64,000 bases of DNA from assembly GCA_910578255.1 (NCBI GenBank), contig CAJTQM010000004.1, positions 22,508-86,507 of the forward strand. Direction: 5' to 3'. Position 1 is the first letter of the stretch, and every line of letters begins with the position of its first letter. Under the pieces are notes generated by a model. It did not search any database. It saw only the letters and a list, made by a program, of their open reading frames with translations, and had not been told where the DNA came from. The position numbers and the translations under genes are program-made. Source of the DNA: an uncultured Oscillospiraceae bacterium. GTDB lineage: Bacteria > Bacillota > Clostridia > Oscillospirales > Ruminococcaceae. Shown here in pieces: positions 1 to 8,179 of this stretch.

Positions 1-381
1 ATCTTCCAAAGAAGCGAAGACGGTACGGCGGATAATGTAAGCAACTACGCGCTGTCGCTTTATCACGCGATTTCCGACGGGACCCAGCTGTTTGATTCCA
101 ACGGCGAGGAGTTTACCGGAACCTTTTTGGATTATGTCAAAGGCTATGTGACCACGCTGGCGGAGGATATCAGCTACCTGCAAAGCCGGCACACGGCCAC
201 CTCGACCATCCTGAACACCCTGCAGGATAACCGCGATGAGGTTTCCGGCGTTGTGGTGGACGAAGAGGTTGCCAACGTCATGCTTTACCAAAAAACGCTG
301 TCCGCCGCCTCGCGGCTGATGACTGCGATGGACGAAGCGCTGGACGTGATCATCAATCGGACGGGTCGGGTAGGCCTCTAA
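1..381 (+). CDS. flgK: Flagellar hook-associated protein 1, C-terminal part (cut by window edge)
   Basis: The frame is open from base 1 to the TAA at 379-381, so only the last 126 residues are present. FlgK forms the first ring of the hook-filament junction. The visible part has the FlgK C-terminal D0/D1 pattern: a helix with TILNTLQDNRDEVSGV, then VDEEVANVMLYQKTLSAASR and a final helix ending MDEALDVIINRTGRVGL, closely matching the usual 'S-GV-DEE--N---YQ-AY-A-AR' signature. flgL follows after a short gap, which is the standard order. Upstream partners such as flgM and an flgN gene would be expected outside the window. Confidence 0.95.
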   Translation: MFQRSEDGTADNVSNYALSLYHAISDGTQLFDSNGEEFTGTFLDYVKGYVTTLAEDISYLQSRHTATSTILNTLQDNRDEVSGVVVDEEVANVMLYQKTLSAASRLMTAMDEALDVIINRTGRVGL

Positions 382-410
382 TCGTATGAAGCAGAGAAAG
401 GATGATAGAG

Positions 411-1466
411 ATGCGCGTTGCGCAGCGAATGATCAGCCGCAATTATATGCGGACTTTAAATAACACCCTGTCTAAGCGGGCCCAGAGCCTGGAGCGCGGC
501 GATTCGGGCTTAAAATTCAATAAGCTTTCGGACAATGTTTCCGACGGCAGCCGCGCCATGCACATTCAGGAGGAGCGGTACCAGAGTACCCAGCAGTTAG
601 ACAATGTTGAGAACCTGTACGCTGAAATGAAATCGGTGGACAGCAATATGGAATCCATCCATTCGATTTTACAGTCGGTGCAGGAGAAGGTGCTGCAGGC
701 GATGAGTGAAGACTACGGTGCGACCAGCCGCGAGGTCATCGCAAAGCAGATTGAAAAGAATAAAGAGGAAATTATTCAGTTTGCCAATGCGCAGTTTGCT
801 GGAAAGTATCTGTTCAGCGGCACCAATAACAGCACCCAGCCTTTTACCGTAAACGAGCAAAGCGGCAAGCTGCAGTTTAACGGCGTAGAGGTAGAAAAAA
901 TCTACAAGGATACGGATGGGAAGTTTTATTACGACGATCCGGCCAACACACCGCCCAAGACGCTGGTTCCCAACAGCGAGGATATTTACGCGGATATCGG
1001 ATTGGGATTGAAGATCGCCGACAGCGCGCAGGTAGATCCCCGCACGGCGTTTCAGGTTTCCTTCTCCGGATTGGATATTCTGGGATTTGGCGAGGGAATC
1101 ACCGGCAAGGACGGGACGCCGAACGTCGCTTCCAATGTGTATGATCTGCTCACCCAGATTCAGAACGCCATCACCCCCAGTTTGGCAAAGACGGACGCGG
1201 ACGATATGCATCGCCAGCTGGTTAACCTGACCGATAAAGTGGGCATGATGCGGACGGATTTGGGAACCCGCATGAATTTCTTGGAGAGAACGAAGACGGG
1301 TCTGGAGGCGGACATTGAAAATATGACCGGGCTGGAGACCGACCTGATTTCATCCGACCCTGCGGAGGAAGCGATGAAGATGAAGGACTGTGAATACTCT
1401 TGGCTTGCGATTTTACAGCTGGGAAGCAAGGTTTTGCCTTCCTCTCTGCTTGACTTTATGAACTAA
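411..1466 (+). CDS. flgL: Flagellar hook-associated protein 3 (hook-filament junction)
   Basis: 351 residues. FlgL is the second junction ring, between FlgK and flagellin. The N-terminus MRVAQRMISRNYMRTLN and the following Leu/Ser-rich helix with KLSDNVSDGSRA are typical of the flagellin-like N-terminal domain. A loop GKYLFSGTNNSTQPF marks the start of the central domain, as in other FlgL proteins. I chose the ATG at 411 because AGAAAGG lies 9 bases before it; the in-frame ATG at 402 overlaps that ribosome binding site. The C-terminus is less canonical than in model FlgL proteins. It lies 29 bases after flgK and 36 before the DUF6470 gene, as in the flgK-flgL-yviE-fliW-csrA order of Bacillus subtilis. 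Confidence 0.93.
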   Translation: MRVAQRMISRNYMRTLNNTLSKRAQSLERGDSGLKFNKLSDNVSDGSRAMHIQEERYQSTQQLDNVENLYAEMKSVDSNMESIHSILQSVQEKVLQAMSEDYGATSREVIAKQIEKNKEEIIQFANAQFAGKYLFSGTNNSTQPFTVNEQSGKLQFNGVEVEKIYKDTDGKFYYDDPANTPPKTLVPNSEDIYADIGLGLKIADSAQVDPRTAFQVSFSGLDILGFGEGITGKDGTPNVASNVYDLLTQIQNAITPSLAKTDADDMHRQLVNLTDKVGMMRTDLGTRMNFLERTKTGLEADIENMTGLETDLISSDPAEEAMKMKDCEYSWLAILQLGSKVLPSSLLDFMN

Positions 1467-1502
1467 CGAGGCTTTGGATGTAACCCGAAGGAAGGTGTTC
1501 TT

Positions 1503-2099
1503 ATGCAATTGCTGAAAATAACAAATGTACCAATTGAATATAATTTCAGCATTGAACCGGCCCGGCTGGAGATGAAGCAGTCGCAGAATCCCCGGCATCG
1601 GCTGATACGTGATCCGTCGCAAATGAATATTGATTCTCACAATATTGAAGTGCGTTTGGACAGTACAGAGTTGCGGGCCAGCTTGAATTTGCGTAATCCC
1701 GGTGAGTTCGCCCGGTATTATGGGCAAAAAGGCAATCAAACCGCCTACCAGACCATTGGGGAGAACGTTCAGTTTGGAAACCAGATGGCGCGGATTCAGG
1801 ATGGTGTTACCATCAGCGAGATTATGCGGCAAAAGGTTTTGGAGCAGCCAACGACCTATACGACGTTTCTGCCTTCGGCGGGAACGGATATTTCCTGGCA
1901 GCCCCAGCAGCTGAATCTTGATTACGATCCGGGATCGGTGAATTTTGACTGGGAAGTTATGCGCAATGTCATGGATTATGTCCCCGGAAAATTCCAGATG
2001 CATATTACACAGTACCCAGAGGTTCAGATTGAGTATTTGGGCGAACCGCGTTATGTTCCGCCCAGTTCCAGCCCGACCTATGAAGAGGAAAGCGCTTAG
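1503..2099 (+). CDS. DUF6470 (YviE-like) protein of the flgL-fliW interval
   Basis: 198 residues with no signal peptide or membrane segment. The family call rests on position and pattern: B. subtilis has yviE between flgL and fliW, and this protein begins MQLLKITNVPIEYNFSIEP, with a short beta-rich opening and a central stretch QTIGENVQFGNQMARIQDG typical of that family. The biochemical role is not established. The C-terminus is Pro/Ser/Glu-rich and may be disordered. The ribosome binding site GAAGGAAGG sits just before the ATG. A strong hairpin (2137-2173) separates it from fliW, so fliW-csrA levels may differ from those of this gene. Confidence 0.8.
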   Translation: MQLLKITNVPIEYNFSIEPARLEMKQSQNPRHRLIRDPSQMNIDSHNIEVRLDSTELRASLNLRNPGEFARYYGQKGNQTAYQTIGENVQFGNQMARIQDGVTISEIMRQKVLEQPTTYTTFLPSAGTDISWQPQQLNLDYDPGSVNFDWEVMRNVMDYVPGKFQMHITQYPEVQIEYLGEPRYVPPSSSPTYEEESA

Positions 2100-2136
2100 T
2101 TTTGTCCTTTGGGCTGCATGGAACGCGCGAAAAAGC

Positions 2137-2173
2137 AAAGCGGCTATGCGGGATGATCCGCATAGCCGCTTTT
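2137..2173 (+). terminator. Strong hairpin between the DUF6470 gene and fliW
   Basis: A 15-bp perfect stem (AAAGCGGCTATGCGG, loop GATGAT, then its complement) is followed by TTTTAAT. It looks like an intrinsic terminator with a weak T-run. No promoter fits between it and fliW, which starts 34 bases later, so it is more likely an attenuator or RNA-processing/stability element than a full stop. Confidence 0.7.
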
Positions 2174-2207
2174 AATAAAGATCACTGCGAAAGGCAGGTA
2201 ATTTGAT

Positions 2208-2630
2208 ATGAAGCTGAATACACGTGATTTTGGAGAAATCGAGATAGATGAAAAAGATCTGATCACCTTTACAAGCCCCATTTACGGTTTTGAGCACTAT
2301 AAACGTTTTGCTTTTTTGTACCATAAGGAGATCAGCGAGCATTTTATCTGGCTGCAATCGGTAGAGGAGCAGGCGCTGTGTTTTCTTTTAGTGGAGCCAG
2401 AACTGGTGAGCGACCATTATCGGCCCAAGCTTCCGGGGGAGGCGACGCGGCTTTTAGGAGAAGGAGATTGCATGTGCTGGCTGATGGCCTCGATTCGGGA
2501 GCCTTTTGCCAAGTCGACTGTCAATTTGAAAAGCCCCATTGTAGTCAACCCTCAACGGCATTTGGCCGCGCAGCTTATTTTAGAAGAGGATTTCCCAATC
2601 CGCTATCCTCTGTTCCGGGAGGAGAAGTAA
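2208..2630 (+). CDS. fliW: Flagellar assembly factor FliW
   Basis: 140 residues, a normal length. FliW binds free flagellin and also CsrA; when flagellin is exported FliW shifts to CsrA and relieves CsrA repression of flagellin translation. The family signature is clear: an N-terminal strand with FGEIEIDEKDLITFTSPIYGF, then FAFLYHKE, WLQSVEEQALCFLLVEP, and a later stretch with NLKSPIVVNPQRHLAAQLI. A ribosome binding site GAAAGGCAGG precedes the ATG. It is followed one base after its stop by csrA, the usual coupled pair, which supports the regulatory reading. Confidence 0.96.
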   Translation: MKLNTRDFGEIEIDEKDLITFTSPIYGFEHYKRFAFLYHKEISEHFIWLQSVEEQALCFLLVEPELVSDHYRPKLPGEATRLLGEGDCMCWLMASIREPFAKSTVNLKSPIVVNPQRHLAAQLILEEDFPIRYPLFREEK

Positions 2631-2631
2631 A

Positions 2632-2874
2632 ATGTTGGTTTTATCAAGAAAAATTGGCGAGTCCGTTCTTTTGGATTCGACGCTGTTGGAAAGCGGGATT
2701 GAGATTAAGATCACCGAAATCAGCGGCGACCGGGTGAAAATCGGGATTACAGCTCCGGCGAATATCAAGGTGTACCGGGAGGAGTTGTACGCGACGATTC
2801 AGGAGAACCAGACGGCGGCAAAGGCGGCCGCCATCGACGAGGTCAAAGATTTTTTCCTTCGGATGAAGGAATAG
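2632..2874 (+). CDS. csrA: Carbon storage regulator CsrA (translational repressor)
   Basis: 80 residues. CsrA dimers bind GGA motifs in mRNA leaders; in Gram-positives the best known target is flagellin mRNA. The opening MLVLSRKIGESVLL and the later IKVYREELY, with the RNA-contacting Arg, are intact. Compared from memory with classical CsrA, the stretch between GES and IEIK is about four or five residues longer (LLDSTLLESG), so the first beta-turn is extended. The C-terminal helix runs to LRMKE. The 3' end overlaps the convergent PilZ-like gene by 32 bases. The fliC leader in this window has two candidate CsrA sites. Confidence 0.95.
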   Translation: MLVLSRKIGESVLLDSTLLESGIEIKITEISGDRVKIGITAPANIKVYREELYATIQENQTAAKAAAIDEVKDFFLRMKE

Positions 2875-3544
2875 CGTCGGCGTTTGGAAACATCTTGCTG
2901 GCAAGACTTAGTTTGCGCACGTATTCCTCCAGCTGCATATAGTTGTATCCTGCCAGGTCCAGAATATTGCAGCGGTAGCTGTGCGTTTGTGCGGCGCCGA
3001 AGGTAATGGCCAGATCCACCTGCATGGGCAGCGATTTTAAGCGCACCGGGTGCCGGACATCCAGAATCAGGCGCTGATCTTTTTCCAGTACCACGTCGCA
3101 GGTGAACTTAAGCTGTGACAGGGAAATTTCGTAGATCGAGACAGGGAAGGACTGGGGCAGCGGTATTGTTTTGGGCTTGTGCAGAAGCGAAAAACGTTTC
3201 GGCGATTCTGCTGCAAGAAATTTTACCGAGGCTTGTCCGTCCATTTTTGTGTCGTAGGATTCCACCGAAGAAGCGCCGGGAAGAATTTCGTCTTCGACGG
3301 CAATTAGGCGCAGCAGATGCTGGGAAGAAAGATAGACTTCGCCTTCAAAGCTGCGGACCTCGATGTCTTTTTGCACATGGACGACCTTTAGGCGCATTCC
3401 CATTTTAAAAATCGGAACAAAGTCGCTTGTAAAATCAAGGCTTTGATCTTTTAAAGAAACGTAAGCGGTTCCATACTCGACAATTCTGTCCTCTAATGTC
3501 TTTAAAACCGCTGTGAATTTCTTTGTCAGTTTATCATAACTCAA
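2843..3544 (-). CDS. PilZ-like flagellar protein with degenerate c-di-GMP motif
   Basis: 233 residues on the minus strand, starting at a TTG with GGGGAGGGG just upstream. The build is like YcgR: an N-terminal beta-rich domain (GEVYLSSQHLLRL) and a C-terminal PilZ-like domain, seen in VSIYEISLSQLKFTCDVVL and the closing helix GYNYMQLEEYVRKLSLASK. In PilZ receptors the turn reads (D/N)xSxxG; here it is EISLSQ, so the acidic residue is conservatively changed and the glycine is lost. The RxxxR motif is not clear either. It may therefore bind c-di-GMP weakly or act as a non-binding partner. It overlaps the 3' end of csrA on the opposite strand. Confidence 0.65.
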   Translation of the reverse strand: MSYDKLTKKFTAVLKTLEDRIVEYGTAYVSLKDQSLDFTSDFVPIFKMGMRLKVVHVQKDIEVRSFEGEVYLSSQHLLRLIAVEDEILPGASSVESYDTKMDGQASVKFLAAESPKRFSLLHKPKTIPLPQSFPVSIYEISLSQLKFTCDVVLEKDQRLILDVRHPVRLKSLPMQVDLAITFGAAQTHSYRCNILDLAGYNYMQLEEYVRKLSLASKMFPNADAIPSSEGKNL

Positions 3545-3582
3545 AGGTTACCCCTCCCCAACGAAAAAATCCCTTTCTACTT

Positions 3583-3610
3583 ATCATAATACAATTATCA
3601 AATTTTTCAA
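3583..3610 (-). promoter_or_regulatory. Sigma-A-type promoter for the PilZ-like gene
   Basis: Read on the minus strand: TTGAAA, a 16-base spacer, TATGAT. It lies about 40 bases before the TTG start of the PilZ-like gene, in the divergent gap with the chaperone gene. Match to consensus is good by eye. Confidence 0.55.
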
Positions 3611-3649
3611 GGGGGTTCCTGTTGGGTTGAAAGGATTCGTGAGGAAAAA

Positions 3650-4120
3650 ATGACCAATTTATCGCAGATTCTAGAGACCCTGCAAAAAAAACAGCAGGTT
3701 TTGCTTTTGTTTGAAGAGGCGACGCAGCAGATGCTGTCCTGCCCGGAAGAGCAGTTGGAGGAACTGGTGGAGGAACGCCAGAGTTTGCTTGCAAAGATTG
3801 ACAGTCTGGAGAAGGAGTTGCAGACGCTTTGCCAAGAGGATCCGGACAAAGAGCAGCTGATTTCGGCCATTGGGGGAAGGGCGGACGCCGGTGATTTTCC
3901 GGAAGATTTGCAGCCTTTGTACGAAGAGGGAATGAAGATCCGGGCGGTATTCAGCCGTTTGCGGCAAAGCGACCAGCAGGCGCAGCTGCGGTTAAAGACG
4001 GAACAAAACCGGATTCTTAAAAAGATTAAGCAGATGAACCAGGGGACAAATGCCAAGGCCGCCCGCTTTTATTCCAATGCCGGCGCGTCCGACGGCAGAT
4101 CCAGGCTGGGAAACGCATAA
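3650..4120 (+). CDS. FlgN/FliT-like export chaperone (putative)
   Basis: 156 residues, almost entirely helical, rich in Glu, Gln and Leu. The pattern LLLFEEATQQMLSCPEEQLEELVEERQSLL followed by LEKELQTL is like FlgN/FliT-type chaperones, which hold hook-associated proteins or the cap before export. No strict signature can be checked by eye, so the family call is by shape and by its place directly before fliD (a FliT-type chaperone serves FliD). The C-terminal 25 residues are basic and look disordered. A ribosome binding site GTGAGG precedes the ATG. A sigma-28-type promoter for fliD follows just after its stop. Confidence 0.6.
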   Translation: MTNLSQILETLQKKQQVLLLFEEATQQMLSCPEEQLEELVEERQSLLAKIDSLEKELQTLCQEDPDKEQLISAIGGRADAGDFPEDLQPLYEEGMKIRAVFSRLRQSDQQAQLRLKTEQNRILKKIKQMNQGTNAKAARFYSNAGASDGRSRLGNA

Positions 4121-4126
4121 AAGCGC

Positions 4127-4153
4127 TTTGGTTTCCAGCCACAAGGCCGATAA
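4127..4153 (+). promoter_or_regulatory. Sigma-28 (SigD) promoter for fliD-fliS
   Basis: TTTGGTTT, an 11-base spacer, then GCCGATAA, the classical sigma-28 -10. Transcription would start near 4160, which leaves too little leader for the ATG at 4164 and supports the GTG at 4191 as the fliD start. Confidence 0.72.
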
Positions 4154-4190
4154 TCTTAATTAGATGACTTTTTGGAATGGGGGATTTAAC

Positions 4191-7160
4191 GTGGATGTGA
4201 ATTCGACGAGCACCTATGTAAATAAAGCCAGTAGTAATAAAGGATTTTCCGGGCTCGCATCCGGAATGGATACGGAGAGTATGGTTGAGTCCATGCTTTC
4301 GGGAACGCAGAACAAAATTGACAAGCAGAACGCGATTAAGCAGCAGCTGGAGTGGAAGCAGGAGATTTACCGGGATATTATCGGTCAGATCAACACCTTT
4401 CAGGAAAAATACTTTAGTTTCAGTTCTAGCAGCAACCTGTTGGCGCAAAGCTATTTTAACGCCATGAGCGCCGCCTGTTCTTCCAAGGCGTTTAAGGTTT
4501 CGGCGACCAGTTCGGCCACGACCGGCGTCACCTCCATGGAAGTGCGGCGGCTTGCCACCAACAGCAGCATTTCCTCCGGCGCGAAGGTCAGCGGCAAGAT
4601 GGCGGGGGAAATAGATATCGAGGCTCTTTCCAAGCTGGCAAAAGAGCAGCTGGGCGAAAACGGCGAATACAAGGTTCAATTCCAGGTCGGGGACAAGACA
4701 GTCGAAGCGGACCTGCGGGATGTTTTCGTGGATGGAAATTCCTTCCGAAGCTTTTCCAGCATTTCGCAGCGTGACGCAGCCATTGAAGAGAAGCTGACCG
4801 AGGCTTTTTCCGGCACGGGAGTAAAGGTCACGGTGAAGGATGGAGCGGTGAATCTGGTCAACAGTGACGATCCGCCCAAAACGATCAGTGTTTCCACTGA
4901 TTCCGGGGCCATCGGTTTAAAACGGCTGGGACTTGCAGCGGGGGCTCATTCCTCTTTGTCCAGCAGCAAAAAATCTTCCGGCCTGTCCGGAAAAGTAAAC
5001 GAGGTGCCGGAGTTTAGTTTTTCGGTGACGCTGGACGATTTGAAAAAAGATGTAAAAATGGATTTGCGGGATGTTCTGAATGCCGACGGGTCGGTAGATC
5101 TGGAGAAATTTAAGACTTCATTGCAAAAAGGGCTTGACAATGCCCACGGAAAAAATCAGGTGCGGGTGATCTCCTCTGGCAATGGCTTTGAGTTGAGCGT
5201 TTCGGACGGCCGCAAGGTAATGGTGGACGGCAATTCGCCTTTGCTTGGCGCCATGGGTATGGAAAATGGACAGTCCAACCGCATTGAAATGGGCAGCAAG
5301 TTAAAGGATCTGCATTTTGCCGGAGGTTTGCAGGGATCTCGTTTTCAATTTACCATTAACGGCGAGCAGTTCAGTTTTTCTGAAAACGATACGCTGATTG
5401 ACGTCATTTCGGAAATCAACGGCAGCGACGCTGGCGTACGTTTGGTCTACCGCACACAGGCGGACACCTTTACCTTAGAGGCGACCGATTCCGGCGCGGG
5501 ACGCAATATCTCTATGACCCAGCAGGAGGGCAACTTCCTGAATGTGCTGCTGGGCGCCGGCGGCGCGGATTCCCAGATTCTTTCGGGCAATCGGGCGGTT
5601 TCCGGCCTGACAAAAGGCGTAATCTCCGGGGACATCACCCTGTCTGATCTGGGCCTGACCGGCATCTATGACAAAAACGGCAAGGCGGTTTCCGGCAGCA
5701 CCAAGCTTTCGGAGCTGACCGAAAAGATGGGGAGTCTGTCCTACCTGTCGGGAGATACGACCCTGTCCGAGTTGGGGTTAGACGAGTTGTACGACAAAGA
5801 GGGCAAGGCGCTGGCCGGCAGCACCAAGCTTTCGGAGTTGACGGGCGGCGCAGAAAGTCCCGTTTATGTAACCGGCGACACGACATTGGGCCAGCTGGGC
5901 CTGACCGGGCTGACCGGAAAAGACGGGTCGCCCCTTTCCGCAGATACCAAGCTTTCGCAGCTGGGAGAGAAGACCAATGAGCTGTCCTATGAAAACGGTC
6001 AAATCGTTTTGACCGGCTCCGGCACAGTCCAGGTTGGGGACGCGGACACCATGCAGAAGCTGTTTAAGGCGGATTCGCTGGAGCTGGGCGTTGCCTCGGG
6101 CGCGGCCTCGAAGGTTGTGGAGGGGGAAAACGCGCTGATCAAGATCGATGGGATGCTGACCGAAAGAAGCAGCAACGCCTTTACGGTCAACGGCCTGAGC
6201 TTTAACCTGCAAAGCATCACCGGCACCTATGCTGCCGCCAGCGGCAGTCTGATGGATGCGGAAAACAATCCGGTTGTTCTTCAGCAGGGCCAGTATGTGG
6301 AGGACGGCGTTTTATACGACAAGGACGGAACCCAGCTGCAATCGGGCATCACCTATCAGGGAGCGGATGGATCCCTGGTAGCGGCCACCGGTATTTCCTA
6401 CGATCCGGCCACCGGCGGTGCCAGAATATTTACCGGCGAAGCGGAAAAAATCGACGTTTCCCGCAATACCGATCAGATTGTAGACGGGATCAAGCAGTTT
6501 ATTGACTCCTATAATCAGCTGGTCAAGACGCTTAACGACTATTTGAACGAGGACGCCAACTATCGGGATTACGCGCCCCTGACCGCCGACCAGAAAAAGG
6601 AGATGAGCGAGCGGGAGATCGAGCTTTGGGAGGAAAAGGCGAAACAGGGTCTTCTGCGGCGCGATTCGACCGTCAGCACCTTTTTACAGTCCATGCGCTC
6701 TGTTTTATATCAGAAGCCGGAGGGATGCCGCTACGCTTTGTATGAGCTGGGCATTGAGACTGGCGAGTGGGAGACAAGAGGCCAGCTGACCTTTTCCACC
6801 GATGGTGAGGCGAAGCTGCGCCAGATTCTGGAAACCGATCCCAACAGCATAATGCAGCTGTTTACCGACAGTGAAAACGGTTTGGCCGTAAGGCTCAACG
6901 AGATTATTAAGGAGACGGCCAGCACAAGCTCCGGTTCTCCGGGCAGCCTGGTGGAAATCGCGGGCGTAAAGGGAAAGGCTTCTGAAACCAACAATACCAT
7001 TTACAAGCGTTTAAAGGATATTGACAGCAGAATCGCCGCTTTGAAGCTTACCTATGAAAAAGAAAAAACAAGATATTGGAACCAGTTTAACTCCATGGAG
7101 CAGATGATCGCCAATATGAGCAGCCAAAGTGCCTGGCTGACTCAGATGATGGGCTATTAA
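4191..7160 (+). CDS. fliD: Filament cap protein FliD, enlarged with a 41-residue tandem repeat
   Basis: About 989 residues, roughly twice the usual length. FliD caps the filament and folds exported flagellin. The N-terminal FliD domain is plain (FSGLASGMDTESMVESMLS, then coiled coil), and the C-terminus has the expected IKQFIDSYNQLVKTLNDYL and final KLTYEKEKTRYWNQFNSMEQM with a terminal Ser/Gln-rich helix. The middle is expanded: residues about 480-602 (bases 5628-5996) are three tandem 41-residue units opening GD(I/T)TL and carrying TKLS(E/Q)L. The GTG at 4191 is preferred because GGGGG lies 7 bases upstream and a sigma-28 -10 lies at 4146-4153. fliS follows after 21 bases. Confidence 0.93.
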   Translation: MDVNSTSTYVNKASSNKGFSGLASGMDTESMVESMLSGTQNKIDKQNAIKQQLEWKQEIYRDIIGQINTFQEKYFSFSSSSNLLAQSYFNAMSAACSSKAFKVSATSSATTGVTSMEVRRLATNSSISSGAKVSGKMAGEIDIEALSKLAKEQLGENGEYKVQFQVGDKTVEADLRDVFVDGNSFRSFSSISQRDAAIEEKLTEAFSGTGVKVTVKDGAVNLVNSDDPPKTISVSTDSGAIGLKRLGLAAGAHSSLSSSKKSSGLSGKVNEVPEFSFSVTLDDLKKDVKMDLRDVLNADGSVDLEKFKTSLQKGLDNAHGKNQVRVISSGNGFELSVSDGRKVMVDGNSPLLGAMGMENGQSNRIEMGSKLKDLHFAGGLQGSRFQFTINGEQFSFSENDTLIDVISEINGSDAGVRLVYRTQADTFTLEATDSGAGRNISMTQQEGNFLNVLLGAGGADSQILSGNRAVSGLTKGVISGDITLSDLGLTGIYDKNGKAVSGSTKLSELTEKMGSLSYLSGDTTLSELGLDELYDKEGKALAGSTKLSELTGGAESPVYVTGDTTLGQLGLTGLTGKDGSPLSADTKLSQLGEKTNELSYENGQIVLTGSGTVQVGDADTMQKLFKADSLELGVASGAASKVVEGENALIKIDGMLTERSSNAFTVNGLSFNLQSITGTYAAASGSLMDAENNPVVLQQGQYVEDGVLYDKDGTQLQSGITYQGADGSLVAATGISYDPATGGARIFTGEAEKIDVSRNTDQIVDGIKQFIDSYNQLVKTLNDYLNEDANYRDYAPLTADQKKEMSEREIELWEEKAKQGLLRRDSTVSTFLQSMRSVLYQKPEGCRYALYELGIETGEWETRGQLTFSTDGEAKLRQILETDPNSIMQLFTDSENGLAVRLNEIIKETASTSSGSPGSLVEIAGVKGKASETNNTIYKRLKDIDSRIAALKLTYEKEKTRYWNQFNSMEQMIANMSSQSAWLTQMMGY
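5628..5996 (+). repeat. Three in-frame 123-bp repeats within fliD
   Basis: Units at 5628-5750, 5751-5873 and 5874-5996, each exactly 41 codons. Shared features are GD-TL--LGL near the start, a KxGxx(L/V) turn and a TKLS(E/Q)L helix. Units 1 and 2 are closest to each other and unit 3 has drifted. The repeats are in the variable outer part of the cap, not in the conserved ends. Confidence 0.9.
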
Positions 7161-7181
7161 CAAAGCGAACGAGGTGAAAAA

Positions 7182-7571
7182 ATGACGCTGAATGCTTATC
7201 AGAATGCATATCAGAAATACCAGCAGCAATCTGTAACGACGATGACCCAAGGGGAAATGCTGATTAAGCTGTATGATGGGATCGTTAAGCAGCTCAACGC
7301 GGTGAAGCAGTTTAACGATGCAAAGGATTATGGGATGGCGAACATCGCTTCGCAAAAGGCGCAGCAGATCATCCAGCATCTGGACTCCACGCTGAACTTT
7401 AAATATGAGATTTCCAACAATCTGAGCGCTTTGTACGAATATTTTAACCATCAGCTTGTTCAGGCGAATCTGCACAAGGATAACGCCATCGTTGACGAGG
7501 TGCTTTCGATGGTCTGCGACCTGCGGGAAACGTTTATCCAGGCGGATAAAAATGCCAGAGGAGCCAATTAG
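7182..7571 (+). CDS. fliS: Flagellin export chaperone FliS
   Basis: 129 residues, normal length. FliS binds the C-terminal helix of flagellin in the cytoplasm and keeps it from polymerising before export. The family pattern is clear: AYQNAYQKYQQQSVTTMTQGEMLIKLYDGIVKQL in the first helix region, and later LDSTLNFKYEISNNLSALYEYFNHQLVQAN, all helical. It follows fliD by 21 bases with GAGGTG before the ATG, the usual fliD-fliS order, and is probably read from the fliD sigma-28 promoter. Confidence 0.96.
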   Translation: MTLNAYQNAYQKYQQQSVTTMTQGEMLIKLYDGIVKQLNAVKQFNDAKDYGMANIASQKAQQIIQHLDSTLNFKYEISNNLSALYEYFNHQLVQANLHKDNAIVDEVLSMVCDLRETFIQADKNARGAN

Positions 7572-7663
7572 CCGTCTTTGTTTTTGCGGCGTCCGGATTT
7601 CGTTTCTGTGATTTTTCTTAAGGTGTATTTGCGGTTTATTATGTGGAGGAGCGCTATTGTTTT

Positions 7664-8032
7664 ATGCCAGGACATAACTTATCGGGAACACAAAAAGAAA
7701 ATGGACAGATTCACGCCAAAATGGCGTCTCCTCTGACAGAAACAAGCTTCTATATTCTTCTGTCCCTGAAGGAAGGGCCCAGGCATGGCTATGAGATGAT
7801 CCAATGGGTTAGAAAGTTTACGGACGGCGAGGTGGAGTTACAGGGCGGGACGGTGTACAACTGTCTTTTGCGCATGGAGCGGGAGGGACTGGTCAGTATG
7901 GTCCGGGAAGAAACCCGCCGCAAGTACTATGCGCTTACCGAACAAGGGGAGACGGTGCTTCATCTTGAATGTATGCGCTTGGAGCGGATGTATGAAAACA
8001 GCAAAAACCTGCCATGGAAGGGAAAAAGATAG
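7664..8032 (+). CDS. PadR-family transcriptional regulator
   Basis: About 122 residues from the ATG at 7664; a GTG at 7643 in frame is possible but would overlap the GGAGGAG ribosome binding site. The winged-helix PadR signature is plain: SFYILLSLKEGPRHGYEMIQWV, then GTVYNCLLRMEREGLVS and RRKYYALTEQGE. PadR proteins are usually repressors that sense small molecules. There is no long C-terminal helix domain, so it is a short PadR form. It sits between fliS and the cadherin-like/sortase operon, so control of that operon is possible but not shown. A terminator follows it. Confidence 0.88.
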   Translation: MPGHNLSGTQKENGQIHAKMASPLTETSFYILLSLKEGPRHGYEMIQWVRKFTDGEVELQGGTVYNCLLRMEREGLVSMVREETRRKYYALTEQGETVLHLECMRLERMYENSKNLPWKGKR

Positions 8033-8070
8033 GCTTTTTGCGAAAAAAGGATCCTTTTTATAAGGAAAAG

Positions 8071-8122
8071 GAAGCCAGCGACTGCGTTATGGGATATGAC
8101 GGTGATTCGCTGGCTTTTTCTT
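8071..8122 (+). terminator. Intrinsic terminator after the PadR gene
   Basis: AAGCCAGCGA and its complement TCGCTGGCTT form a stem around a 24-base loop, followed by TTTTTCTTTT. The gap 8033-8402 holds this terminator, a small palindrome AAAAAGGATCCTTTTT near 8044-8059, the sigma-28-type promoter at 8180 and the leader of the next gene. I see no gene in it. Confidence 0.75.
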
Positions 8123-8179
8123 TTGGCAGAAAAAGAAAATAAAAGGGGGATTTTGGAAGGGGTATTTTTTTCGTAACGC

